From: Gammaproteobacteria bacterium
Lineage (GTDB): Bacteria; Pseudomonadota; Gammaproteobacteria; S012-40
Assembly: GCA_029881255.1 (NCBI GenBank)
Contig: JAOUMY010000002.1
Coordinates: forward strand, 248,001-312,000
Direction of reading: 5' to 3'
Length of the DNA stretch: 64,000 nucleotides
Shown here: positions 35,802 to 44,820 of the stretch, one piece after another
Position numbering within the stretch: position 1 is the first letter of the stretch
Layout of the letters: every line of letters begins with the position of its first letter
Notes under the pieces: model-generated
The model's input: only the letters and a program-made list of their open reading frames with translations
What the model was told of the DNA's origin: nothing
The model's database searches: none
Program-made: the position numbers and the translations under genes

Positions 35802-36962
35802 ATGAAAAACCGACAGCCGCTACATAGCGAACACTCACCCAAACTTATTTGGGATTTGCCTTCGAGGGTGTTCCACTGGTTGCTTGTCGCCTGCTTTATC
35901 ACAGCGTGGATTACCCATGAGAGCGATCGATTTCTCTATCACCACGTATTCGCTGGCTATCTTTTTTTTGGTTTATTGATATTTCGTTTTGTATGGGGCT
36001 TTATCGGAAGCCACTACGCCCGCTTTCGCTCCTTTGCCCACGATTGGAAATCGGTAACAGAATACTTAAAGGCATTACTCGACGGTTCCGCCAGTCGCTA
36101 TATTGGCCACAACCCTGCCGGTAGTTGGGCGATATTTATGATGCTGGCACTAGGCATACTCATCGCGATCAGCGGCATGCTAGTCCTTGGTGGCGAAGAA
36201 GGTCATGGCCCGCTCAAGGGGCTGATCAGTTTCGATGTAGGCAGTTTCGCAAAAGAGGCGCACGAAACACTTGCCGCATTAATGCTGCTAGTAGTATTCG
36301 TCCATGTAGGAGGCGTTATCGTCGAAAGTATATATCACAAGGAAAACCTGATCTGGTCGATGATCGTCGGGCACAAACCAGCGCCGGATGACACTCATCA
36401 TGTACATTTGTATCCTCTGCTCGGCGTGATTTTACTTGGCATCGCCCTTACTTCTGCCATCGTCTATTTTCGCGGCTATGTAACCCAGACTGCCGATGCG
36501 CCGTTTCTTGCCTTTAAGCACGAACCTTTAGTCATGAACGATACCTGGCAAAGTGAATGTAGCGAATGTCATCTGGCTTTTCATCCTTCTTTACTTCCGG
36601 CTAAGTCCTGGCAAAGCCTGTTCGCTCAACAGAACGAACACTTCGGTGATGATCTGGCATTGGACGAAGATACAGTCAACGCACTGCTTCAGTACGCATT
36701 AGACAATTCTTCAGAAAAAGGCGCCACCGAACCAGCACACAAAATCACGCGCTCGGTGGGAAATGGGCCGTATCCAATTCGCATCACTGCGGTTGAATAT
36801 TGGAAACACAAACACCATGAGATAGCCGATTCCATGTGGCGGAGTAGCAAGGTAAAGAGCAAAGCCAATTGCGCTGCCTGTCATCTCGACGCCAAACAGG
36901 GCTGGTTTGAAGACTCTAATATGCGATTACCCAAACTAGAGGAAAAGGTAGGTAATAAATGA
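35802..36962 (+). CDS. cytochrome b561-type membrane protein fused to a diheme cytochrome c domain
   Basis: The ATG at 35802 has GGAAAGGGAAG upstream. The 386-residue protein starts with a four-helix di-haem b domain; likely ligands are His25 (RVFHWLL), His47/48 (HHVFAGY), His154 (HETLA) and His168 (FVHVGG). A further helix near 203-223 leads into a periplasmic domain of the DHC family, with haem c sites at 253-257 (CSECH) and 357-361 (CAACH). Cytochrome b, SHP and DHC genes form a known operon type in proteobacteria. The fused protein could pass electrons from the quinone pool directly to periplasmic haem. It overlaps the next gene by ATGA. Confidence 0.88.
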   Translation: MKNRQPLHSEHSPKLIWDLPSRVFHWLLVACFITAWITHESDRFLYHHVFAGYLFFGLLIFRFVWGFIGSHYARFRSFAHDWKSVTEYLKALLDGSASRYIGHNPAGSWAIFMMLALGILIAISGMLVLGGEEGHGPLKGLISFDVGSFAKEAHETLAALMLLVVFVHVGGVIVESIYHKENLIWSMIVGHKPAPDDTHHVHLYPLLGVILLGIALTSAIVYFRGYVTQTADAPFLAFKHEPLVMNDTWQSECSECHLAFHPSLLPAKSWQSLFAQQNEHFGDDLALDEDTVNALLQYALDNSSEKGATEPAHKITRSVGNGPYPIRITAVEYWKHKHHEIADSMWRSSKVKSKANCAACHLDAKQGWFEDSNMRLPKLEEKVGNK

Positions 36963-37366
36963 GAATGGCAACATCAATGACTTTCGGCCTGATATTTCTG
37001 TTCGGCGCAGCCAGCAGTTACGCCACGGTTGTGGACGACCAATTAAAAGCCTATCAAGCGCAGGGCGCTGGCAGTTTCAGTGCGCAACGGGGAGAACAGA
37101 TGTGGAATAAGGACTATCCCGACCCGGAAGAGCCAGGAAAAGTCAGAAACTGTCATGTGTGTCATGGCAAGGATTTCAAAGCCAGTGGCAAGCATGCAAA
37201 GACCGGCAAAACGATAGACCCGCTTTCGCCTTCGGTAAACCGCGAACGCTTTACCGATCCTCAGTTTATCGAAAAGTGGTTCAAACGGAATTGTAAGTGG
37301 GTAATGGATCGTGAGTGCACGCCTCAGGAAAAAGGCGATTTTCTTATGTATCTTAAAGACAAATAA
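36959..37366 (+). CDS. SHP-like monohaem cytochrome c (DUF1924)
   Basis: This 135-residue exported protein has a signal ending near SSYA|TV and one haem site CHVCH at 65-69. The region FKRNCKWVMDREC, with Asn111, Cys112 and Cys120, fits the sphaeroides haem protein, whose haem iron is bound by an Asn and which has a nearby disulfide. SHP binds oxygen or nitric oxide and takes electrons from DHC in the known system. The start overlaps the stop of the cytochrome b gene, and a DHC gene follows 20 bases later, which supports the assignment. The Asn and disulfide roles are inferred by motif. Confidence 0.82.
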   Translation: MRMATSMTFGLIFLFGAASSYATVVDDQLKAYQAQGAGSFSAQRGEQMWNKDYPDPEEPGKVRNCHVCHGKDFKASGKHAKTGKTIDPLSPSVNRERFTDPQFIEKWFKRNCKWVMDRECTPQEKGDFLMYLKDK

Positions 37367-37386
37367 TTTCATCGAGGTAATTAATT

Positions 37387-37899
37387 ATGCGATCTCAACC
37401 GTTTTTTCTTAGTCTGCTTTTACTGTCTGCCACCAGTCAGGTTTCCGCTGCGCTTGATGTCGCGCCAGTCACGAACAAGACTTACCAGGAAGAATGTAGC
37501 GCCTGCCACATGGCCTATCAACCCGGATTTCTTCCTGCGCGTTCCTGGCAAAAGATTTTCGACACGCTGGATAAACATTTTGGTGAAAACGCAGAACTCT
37601 CTGCTCAACAGACCCAGGCATTAAAAGCCTACGCCATGGAAAATGCCGCCGATCACTCCCACTACAAACGGTCGCGTAAAATTATGTCTTCGCTCTCTGC
37701 GAGTGACACGCCTCTGCGCATTTCTGAAGTGTCCTATATTCAACGCAAACACCGCGAAGTGCCTGATCGTTTGATTACGCGTAATCCTCAAATCAAGACA
37801 CTGGGACGTTGTGAAGCCTGTCACCCCGACGCAAAACAAGGTGACTATAACGAGCATCGTGTGAAAATTCCTGGCGCTAACGGCCATTGGGAAAACTAG
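37387..37899 (+). CDS. diheme cytochrome c (DHC)
   Basis: This 170-residue periplasmic protein has a signal peptide ending near QVSA|AL. Its two haem c sites are CSACH at 37-41 and CEACH at 142-146. Between them lie the DHC landmarks YQPGFLPARSWQKIFDTLDKHFG (as three shorter blocks), YKRSRKIM and SYIQRKHREVP. DHC is the electron donor to SHP in the characterised operon. The same fold occurs as the C-terminal half of the cytochrome b protein and again in the last gene of this operon. The sequences have clearly diverged, so the duplication is not recent. Confidence 0.9.
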   Translation: MRSQPFFLSLLLLSATSQVSAALDVAPVTNKTYQEECSACHMAYQPGFLPARSWQKIFDTLDKHFGENAELSAQQTQALKAYAMENAADHSHYKRSRKIMSSLSASDTPLRISEVSYIQRKHREVPDRLITRNPQIKTLGRCEACHPDAKQGDYNEHRVKIPGANGHWEN

Positions 37900-37923
37900 G
37901 ACATACCATCGCCCGGGGGACTT

Positions 37924-38490
37924 ATGCTAGTTCGCAGACCGGTTCTGTTTGTATGCCTGTATTTGGCCAGCCATATGACGCATGCCACGACTTTGGACCT
38001 TAGCCTGCAAAACCAGGGGCCTTTCGTAGTCGGCTCAAATACGGATTCGACGAAACTCAATAACAAATTGATGTTGAGTGATTCGGCATCGAACAATCAA
38101 GACACGATGCATTCTCCGCTGTTTAGTCTGAATAAGGCCCACCAGTATTTAGGTATAGGTTCGCTGGTTCTGGCGACTGTTGCCGCAGTCCTGCCTAAAC
38201 CCGAGGACGAATACGGCATCGTTGATATAGAAAACAGTTGGCACCATCGAACTGCGGTAACAGCCGCTTATTTTGGTGGCGCTGCAGTGGCTTCCGGCAT
38301 TGCGTTTCACTATAAAGACATACGCTGGAGTAAGTTTTTCAAAGACCCTGACGCCTTACATGCAGCTTTGGCGACACTGGCAACGGCGGCATTTGCATCC
38401 ACGCTTGTGCTCGCCCCGGAGGAAGTACATGCAAGCGCAGGTATTGCAGGACTCGTGAGTATGGCCGTCGCTATTAAGATCACCTGGTAA
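37924..38490 (+). CDS. four-helix membrane protein with His at each helix end, unknown family
   Basis: This 188-residue protein has an N-terminal signal or anchor (residues 1-22), a polar stretch to residue 65, and then four hydrophobic helices (about 74-90, 109-128, 147-164 and 170-187). A His stands at the start of each helix: His73, His107/108, His146 and His169, plus His129 at the end of helix 2. Such a pattern fits b-type haem ligation across a four-helix bundle, though no family motif is recognised. It is embedded between two DHC genes, so a quinol or electron-transfer role is plausible. This is inference. Confidence 0.72.
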   Translation: MLVRRPVLFVCLYLASHMTHATTLDLSLQNQGPFVVGSNTDSTKLNNKLMLSDSASNNQDTMHSPLFSLNKAHQYLGIGSLVLATVAAVLPKPEDEYGIVDIENSWHHRTAVTAAYFGGAAVASGIAFHYKDIRWSKFFKDPDALHAALATLATAAFASTLVLAPEEVHASAGIAGLVSMAVAIKITW

Positions 38491-38504
38491 GGAGCGGAGA
38501 GAAA

Positions 38505-39050
38505 ATGAAAATATATTTTCTAAAACGTTCTTTTGCGACGCTCCTCGGCCTTGCTCTATATATACCTGCAGTTCAGGCGGAAGACAGCTTTTTCTCCTGG
38601 GCTATTTCGCCGTGGCGCATGAAAGGTGTCGCGGTTGTCAACAACGCCGAATACCAGGAAGAATGCGGCGCATGCCATTTCCCTTACCCGCCGGGACTAT
38701 TACCTGAACGCTCGTGGAGACAGCTACTCGACACCAAGGCCTTGCAGGACCATTTCGGTGACAATGCCGAACTCAATGACGCTGTGCGCTTACGTTTGCT
38801 GGACCTGGTGGTAACCAATGCGGCGGAGAAGTCCTGGTATAAACGCTCACGTAAACTCATGGCCTCTCTTGATGACGACGTCATTCCACAGCGTATTACC
38901 GAGACTTTATATATAAAAGAAAAGCACGAGGATATCCCTTTGGAAACGCTTCGCCGTCCGAGTATAAAGTCGCTGAGTCATTGCGATAAATGCCATACGG
39001 GTGCCAGTCGTGGAGTATACGATGACGACACGGTGGTGATTCCAAAGTAA
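38505..39050 (+). CDS. second diheme cytochrome c (DHC paralogue)
   Basis: This 181-residue exported protein has a strong ribosome site (AAGGAGCGGAGAG) before ATG 38505 and a signal ending near AVQA|ED. Its haem sites are CGACH at 54-58 and CDKCH at 160-164, with PPGLLPERSW, DHFGDNAEL, WYKRSRKLM and YIKEKHEDIP between them, exactly as in the other DHC copies. It closes the cytochrome operon and converges on the patatin gene with only 21 bases between. With the fused copy and the free copy upstream this makes three DHC modules in one operon. Confidence 0.9.
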   Translation: MKIYFLKRSFATLLGLALYIPAVQAEDSFFSWAISPWRMKGVAVVNNAEYQEECGACHFPYPPGLLPERSWRQLLDTKALQDHFGDNAELNDAVRLRLLDLVVTNAAEKSWYKRSRKLMASLDDDVIPQRITETLYIKEKHEDIPLETLRRPSIKSLSHCDKCHTGASRGVYDDDTVVIPK

Positions 39051-39071
39051 CATCGGTTATTACCAGGCGAT

Positions 39072-41465
39072 TTAGAAAAAGCCAAATAGAATACGGCTGA
39101 TTCCTTTTACATCCGTCACACCTACTGTCATTTCTATGCGCTGACGAAAGTCGCTTTCCTGCATAAACAATCGATAGCTGCCGGAGATTTTGATCTTGTC
39201 AGAGAACAAGCCCAGTTTACCGGTGATCCCTGCGTATTGGTCGTTGACGAAGCGATCTTTCGTACCAATAGTTCTGAATAATTTTGCGCCAATTCCGATA
39301 CTGGTGATGAAAATATTGTAGCTTTCATATCGCATCAGTATTTCGGCACTGGCATAGTCATCAGTATCGATTGCGAAATGAACAGGGTCCACGCCGATAT
39401 CAAAAGACTGCCGACTGAAAAAGCCAGGAAATTGATAACGCCACGAAAGGTAACCACCAACACTGTCCGTGTGCATGCCAATCTCATCTGGTATCAAACA
39501 TGACCATCCACCAAACATCAATACACAGCTGTCATCGCTAGTCGACGCTGGCCAGTAGCCGAGTGAGTGTCTTTTGAAAAAACTTTGTCCATAGAGTGAT
39601 AGCACTTCCAGTCCACTGACAACGTATTGCTGCGTTTGTTGCCGTTCTTTGTCTTCAAATGTGTTTTGCTGTGACTTCTGATCCCGCAGGTAATTGAGTT
39701 TCAGTCTTTCCACTTCAATGCTGCGCTTTAGCATTCTATCCATCAGAGAATGACTCCAGTGATTGGGCGAGGCTGCCATTTGTTGCGTCATATGCTGATA
39801 TCGATCAATCTCGGTCAGGGAACTGAGAAAATGGCCAAAGCTTTGTACTTTGATATTTTTTCCGCATAACTCCCGACGAGGGTTACAGCGATCAAGAGAC
39901 AGAAAAATATCCACCAGTTTTCCACGATCTGTCTTCATCCCGCGCAACACGGTAAGCTGACTCACTAATATCTCAACAGGTTCAAACAACCAAGCCCACG
40001 ACGGTAGCTCGCGATATGCAGCAAATTCTTTCGCTGCCAGCAAGGGGAACATAACAACGCCATCGCTGTTTTCGATATCAAAGTGTTTCAAGTTTTCCCG
40101 CAACTGACGCGACAAACATTCGTCTTGATTCGCGTTACCCAAACAATCCAGTCTCGTAATGTTTACGATGCCGTCATAAACACCAACATAATAATCAAAC
40201 AAACGGTAGGCCTTGTCGAAAAACGCCCCAAAATGCTCGGCATAGTCTCCTACCAAAGGATAAAAACGAGAAGAAGAAAGCAGTCGTCCCTTACTATTAC
40301 GTTGTTCAGCGAGACTTCGATACAACTCGGCTGACATCCCGTAGTCAACGATGTGGCCTGCAATCGATATATAGTCCGTGAGTCCACTAATCTCCGCTGG
40401 CCCATGATTACTCGCCTCTCCTTCCGATGCCTGTTCACTACGTTCGCGAATTCGACCCGGGTTGATATAAACCAGAGTATGGTCACTATCGTCCCCAAGA
40501 ATGCAGTCACTCGACCGTGCGCCGGTACATGGCAACTGTCCCGCGATACGCTGCGCGGCGCCGATCGGCGCATTATCGAAACTACCGCCATCAATGAAAA
40601 CGCTTTCCTCGTAGAAATAGCCCTGTGGACAAAGCTCAGACACACTTGCCAGATTGGCATTTCGGGCTACGCAATAGGCCATAGTGACCGGTGGAAAGGC
40701 AATGGGAAATGCGCTAGAGGCCATTACTGCGCGATAGATATCAAACCGTGAAATCTCGCCTTTTATTTCAGGTAGAAAAATAAAACGATCGATATCGTTT
40801 AAACGCTGACGATGTCGTTCCTGATCGTTAAATAGATGCGAGTTGAAAAAACGCAGTCTCCCCTCGACAACCTTGATGATAAAGGGAATAACATAGCGCT
40901 GATTTTTGACATTGATGCCGTTGACGTCGTAGGTATCTGGAACGAATTTGGTAACAGCAATCCCTAGTTTTACTTCACAACCTTCGCGAAATTTCCCCTG
41001 CCCTATCCGAGCCTCTACCTTGCGTAGGCTACCCAATAAGGCGCTACGATCAAACAGACCACCACGGTCTTTACCCGAATGTCCATCCTGATCCTTGCTG
41101 ACCGCGTTCGCTATATCCTCGACAAAATCTAGAAATCTGCCGTCTGACTTATTGTCAGCAAGCAGAGCGTCTATTCCAATATCCCAGGTTTGGCGAAACA
41201 AATTGTCATTGATATCGGTGGCATCAGATTGCTCACAATAACGCAATGCCGCTACCAAGGCATTGATACTACCTGCCGAGGCGCCGGTAAACGTGTTCAT
41301 ATTCTCTTTGCGTAACCGGAGTTGTTCGATATACGTCCATAGCAAGCCGGCTTCGTAACTGCCGAGACTTACACCACCTTTGACTGCAAAACTGTAATTT
41401 TCAGCATGTGCAACAATTGGTACGAGCAAACAGAGTCCGAGGAGTAATGGCTTTATATTGTTCAA
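39072..41465 (-). CDS. patatin-like phospholipase with possible C-terminal beta-barrel
   Basis: No ATG fits; a TTG at 41465 with AAAGGGTGGA upstream gives a clean signal peptide (NNIKPLLLGLCLLVPIVAHA). The 797-residue protein has the patatin oxyanion loop GGVSLGSYEAG near 30 and the nucleophile Ser63 in GASAGS. The dyad Asp is in FIDGGSFDNAP, further on. The middle (about 380-640) is helical and unrecognised. The last 150 residues are a series of amphipathic strands (SVGGYLSWRYQF, FITSIGIGAKLF, IKISGSYRLFM) ending in FGFF, which suggests an outer-membrane barrel. PlpD-type patatins have such a design, but a POTRA domain is not evident. Confidence 0.82.
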   Translation of the reverse strand: MNNIKPLLLGLCLLVPIVAHAENYSFAVKGGVSLGSYEAGLLWTYIEQLRLRKENMNTFTGASAGSINALVAALRYCEQSDATDINDNLFRQTWDIGIDALLADNKSDGRFLDFVEDIANAVSKDQDGHSGKDRGGLFDRSALLGSLRKVEARIGQGKFREGCEVKLGIAVTKFVPDTYDVNGINVKNQRYVIPFIIKVVEGRLRFFNSHLFNDQERHRQRLNDIDRFIFLPEIKGEISRFDIYRAVMASSAFPIAFPPVTMAYCVARNANLASVSELCPQGYFYEESVFIDGGSFDNAPIGAAQRIAGQLPCTGARSSDCILGDDSDHTLVYINPGRIRERSEQASEGEASNHGPAEISGLTDYISIAGHIVDYGMSAELYRSLAEQRNSKGRLLSSSRFYPLVGDYAEHFGAFFDKAYRLFDYYVGVYDGIVNITRLDCLGNANQDECLSRQLRENLKHFDIENSDGVVMFPLLAAKEFAAYRELPSWAWLFEPVEILVSQLTVLRGMKTDRGKLVDIFLSLDRCNPRRELCGKNIKVQSFGHFLSSLTEIDRYQHMTQQMAASPNHWSHSLMDRMLKRSIEVERLKLNYLRDQKSQQNTFEDKERQQTQQYVVSGLEVLSLYGQSFFKRHSLGYWPASTSDDSCVLMFGGWSCLIPDEIGMHTDSVGGYLSWRYQFPGFFSRQSFDIGVDPVHFAIDTDDYASAEILMRYESYNIFITSIGIGAKLFRTIGTKDRFVNDQYAGITGKLGLFSDKIKISGSYRLFMQESDFRQRIEMTVGVTDVKGISRILFGFF

Positions 41466-41986
41466 TATTCCACCCTTTATTTCATCCGTGCGGTAGTAGC
41501 GCAAGAATAGCAGATAAGACCTGTTCCAGGTTACCCTTACATGAATTCATTTTTGGCCTTAATTCAAGATCAAATTCCTTTGCCATCTAACACTTTTAGG
41601 CTAATGATAATCTCCCATTTTTTCTAAACAAATTTCCCTGTCGGACGATAGTTACGGCAGTGAGATGAGAGAGCGTGGTGATTGGGGAAACCGACACGAT
41701 TGACGCCTGAAATTGTTTGGCTAATCACGGATGAACAAACCCAAAGAATCAGTTACATAAGAAATAGAATATGGCGGAAAATTTCTCGGAACTGGACCTG
41801 GAACAGATCTTTTCAGGATTAATCCAGCCGTAAGAAAACGTGTTTAACATTCCTTAAGTTTTACGTAATGGAACCTGTTGTTTAAGGTCACGTAGCACCA
41901 CTCCCGGCCAATCAAGCGTCCGGACCAGGCACCCCGCCTTCTCATAACAAAAATCACACCCTGAATGCTAGCGACTATTTCTGCCG
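41466..41986. other. intergenic region between divergent patatin and multihaem genes
   Basis: These 521 bases must contain two divergent promoters. A 20-codon frame at 41771-41833 (MAENFSELDLEQIFSGLIQP) reads like the N-terminus of a real protein but has no ribosome site and stops at once. It may be a gene remnant or a leader peptide. No terminator or repeat is evident. Confidence 0.45.
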
Positions 41987-44815
41987 ATGGATTTTGGCGA
42001 GTATATGCGCATACAACAGGAACTTCGAATTTTGATGTTGAGAAGAGCCGCGAATATGTTGTTTGGTGGAAGAACCCTAATCGTATCGATCATAGCAGCG
42101 TTGTTAATTTCAGCCTGCGGTGAACCTATTCCTTCACGCAAAAATCAGAACAGCAAAGATATTCTTCTTATTGATGAAGAAATTCTGGCGAAAGCGTCTA
42201 TCATCGTGACTGCTGAGGCAGGCCCCGTGCAAGAGGTCAGCGTTGGCACTAGCGTATCGGTCGATGGCTCAAAATCCCGCACCTCTGACGGCTCCGTACT
42301 GTCTTATCAATGGTCATTTGCGAAACTCCCCGTCGGTAGCACGGCTGTTCTGCGTGACCCTACGGCAATGAAGACATCATTTACTGTCGATGTAGCCGGC
42401 GACTATCTGGTACAGCTGATCGCTAGCGCCAGTGGCATAGACAGTCAGAGAGATGTTGTGCTAGTGGTGGCAGGGAAAACCAGCGGTCCCCATCACACCG
42501 GTCTGTCTTCTAATTGCGTGCAGTGTCATGACGATGTATCCGCCGTCGGCAAAACGGGAAATCACGTTGCTACCACAAACGAATGCGCCGCCTGCCACTC
42601 GACTACCGCCTTTGCCAATATCGCTGCCGTCGATCACAAGGAAGTTTTCGGCGTTTGTACGGACTGTCATGATGGCGTCATTGCGATTGGCAAATCTTCA
42701 ATACACTTACCTACACAAGAACCGTGTGATTCCTGTCATAACACGAGTGGCTTTATCCAACTTACGGCTGAAGGCACGTACTTTCACAATGGCGTAAAAA
42801 GCGATTGCGCGATTTGTCACAACGGTATTGTAGCAACAGGCAAGTCCGCGACACATATCGTCACCCTTAGTGATTGCAGCGTCTGTCACCTGAATGTATT
42901 AAATTTTGCAGACGTGGTGTTTGATCACAGCACCATCACCAGTCCATGCGCCGATTGTCACAACGGGACGATCGCAATTGGAAAGATTGCGACGCATCCT
43001 GCCACCTCTGACGACTGCGGCCAATGTCACAATACCAAAAGTTTTATCAACAAGATTTTTGACCACACGGGCGTGGTAGATGGTTGCGCAGACTGCCATA
43101 ACAATATTACAGCATTAGGTAAATCGGCCACGCATATACCCACCACTTTGGGCTGCGAGTCATGTCATACTCCCGGTACTTTCGCAACCGGCGTTTTCGA
43201 TCATGCCGGGGTAACCAGCGGCTGCGCGAATTGTCACGATAATGTCATCAGCAATGGATTACCGGCAACGCATATACCGACCACCCAGGATTGCATAGAC
43301 TGCCACAATACGGTCAGCTTTAACGGAACAGCCTTCGACCATACCGGCATCATCAGTAATTGCAACAACTGTCACAACGGTATATTGGCGACTGGAAAAT
43401 CTCTGACGCATATTCCCACCCTGGAAGATTGTAGTGCCTGCCACAACACGGCAACCTTTGTCGGTGCACTAATGGACCATACTGGGATCACGCGAGGCTG
43501 TGAAGGCTGCCACAATGGTACGCAAGCGCTCGGTAAAGATAGCGCCGTACCAACTCATCTACCTACAACACAGGATTGCCAATTTTGTCACATGACGGGC
43601 GCGTTCAGTCCTTCTATTTTTACGCATACCGGAATTAGTGCCAATTGCGCTAGCTGCCATAATGGAACATTCGCTACCGGGAAGTCTGTAGGTCATATAT
43701 CAACTACCGCAGACTGTGGCGTGTGTCATGGAACTGCAGGTTTTCTAACCGCCGTCTTCAACCATACGGGTTTTATCGACAATTGTGCTTCGTGTCACGG
43801 TGTTTCCGCATCGGGTAAAAGCGTCAATCACATTCCGACAACAGAAGACTGTGGTGTTTGCCATGTACCCGGTACGTTTAAGCCAGCCGTTTTCAACCAT
43901 GCCGGGATTTTGAGTAATTGCGAATCGTGTCATAACGGCACCAACGCCACCGGTAAACCGACAACGCATATTGCGACAGTTATCGACTGTGCCAGTTGTC
44001 ACAACACGACTGCCTTTGCTGGCGCCAAATTCGATCACGCCGGCATTACCAACGGCTGTAAAGTATGTCATAACGGTACCACTGCAATCGGAAAGAAAAC
44101 GAATCACGTACCAACAAACAGTGACTGCTATGCCTGCCACACGACAGCAGGATTTTTACCGGCATCTTTCAGTCATACGGGAATTACTGGCAATTGTTCA
44201 TCCTGCCACAACGGTATTTTCGCAATCGGCAAGAGTGCGATTCACATTGTTACCAATCAGGATTGTGGCGTCTGCCATTCAACCGCGGGATTCTTGAGCG
44301 CTACATTTAATCACACGGGCATAATCAGCGGCTGTGCGACCTGTCACAACAACATTAATGCGCTCGGCATGCCGGATACGCATATTCCGACGTCGCTGGA
44401 TTGTATTAACTGCCACACAACGGCGACATTCGTTGGTGCCACTTTCGACCACCAGAACAACACCACCGGTTGTAGTAATTGCCATAATGGAGTTTCAGCG
44501 AGAGGCAAAGCCGCAACGCATTTTGTGACGACGCTCGAGTGTGTGACGTGTCACTCAACCACCGCCTGGACGCCGTTAATATTTAAACATTCTGCAACTG
44601 GCAACTATCCGGGAGATCATAATGCGACACTGGGATGTATTTCCTGTCATACGACGAATAGTCAGACGATAAATTATCCAACTCCGTCGCTCGCACCGAA
44701 ATGCGCAGGCTGTCACGCATCTGACTATCGCGCCAGTGATCATGACCGCACACTGGCACAAAATGCCAACTGCGGCGCATCGGGTTGTCATCGTGTTAAC
44801 AGCCGCGGTTGGTAA
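41987..44815 (+). CDS. tandem-repeat multihaem c-type cytochrome lipoprotein (33 potential haem sites)
   Basis: This protein of up to 942 residues has a lipobox LISAC (Cys44). A start at the ATG at 42056 would give the neatest signal (MLFGGRTLIVSIIAALLISA), while 41987 is the longest frame. A PKD/REJ-like beta domain covers about 75-165 (DGSKSRTSDGSVLSYQWSF). The rest is a tandem array with a period of about 45 residues. Each module has two CXXCH motifs and conserved extra His (GKSATHIPTT, FDHTGI) that could be distal ligands. I count 32 CXXCH plus one terminal CX4CH (CGASGCH). It is probably on the outer membrane, carrying electrons over long distance; that role is inferred. Confidence 0.9.
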   Translation: MDFGEYMRIQQELRILMLRRAANMLFGGRTLIVSIIAALLISACGEPIPSRKNQNSKDILLIDEEILAKASIIVTAEAGPVQEVSVGTSVSVDGSKSRTSDGSVLSYQWSFAKLPVGSTAVLRDPTAMKTSFTVDVAGDYLVQLIASASGIDSQRDVVLVVAGKTSGPHHTGLSSNCVQCHDDVSAVGKTGNHVATTNECAACHSTTAFANIAAVDHKEVFGVCTDCHDGVIAIGKSSIHLPTQEPCDSCHNTSGFIQLTAEGTYFHNGVKSDCAICHNGIVATGKSATHIVTLSDCSVCHLNVLNFADVVFDHSTITSPCADCHNGTIAIGKIATHPATSDDCGQCHNTKSFINKIFDHTGVVDGCADCHNNITALGKSATHIPTTLGCESCHTPGTFATGVFDHAGVTSGCANCHDNVISNGLPATHIPTTQDCIDCHNTVSFNGTAFDHTGIISNCNNCHNGILATGKSLTHIPTLEDCSACHNTATFVGALMDHTGITRGCEGCHNGTQALGKDSAVPTHLPTTQDCQFCHMTGAFSPSIFTHTGISANCASCHNGTFATGKSVGHISTTADCGVCHGTAGFLTAVFNHTGFIDNCASCHGVSASGKSVNHIPTTEDCGVCHVPGTFKPAVFNHAGILSNCESCHNGTNATGKPTTHIATVIDCASCHNTTAFAGAKFDHAGITNGCKVCHNGTTAIGKKTNHVPTNSDCYACHTTAGFLPASFSHTGITGNCSSCHNGIFAIGKSAIHIVTNQDCGVCHSTAGFLSATFNHTGIISGCATCHNNINALGMPDTHIPTSLDCINCHTTATFVGATFDHQNNTTGCSNCHNGVSARGKAATHFVTTLECVTCHSTTAWTPLIFKHSATGNYPGDHNATLGCISCHTTNSQTINYPTPSLAPKCAGCHASDYRASDHDRTLAQNANCGASGCHRVNSRGW

Positions 44816-44820
44816 TCGGG

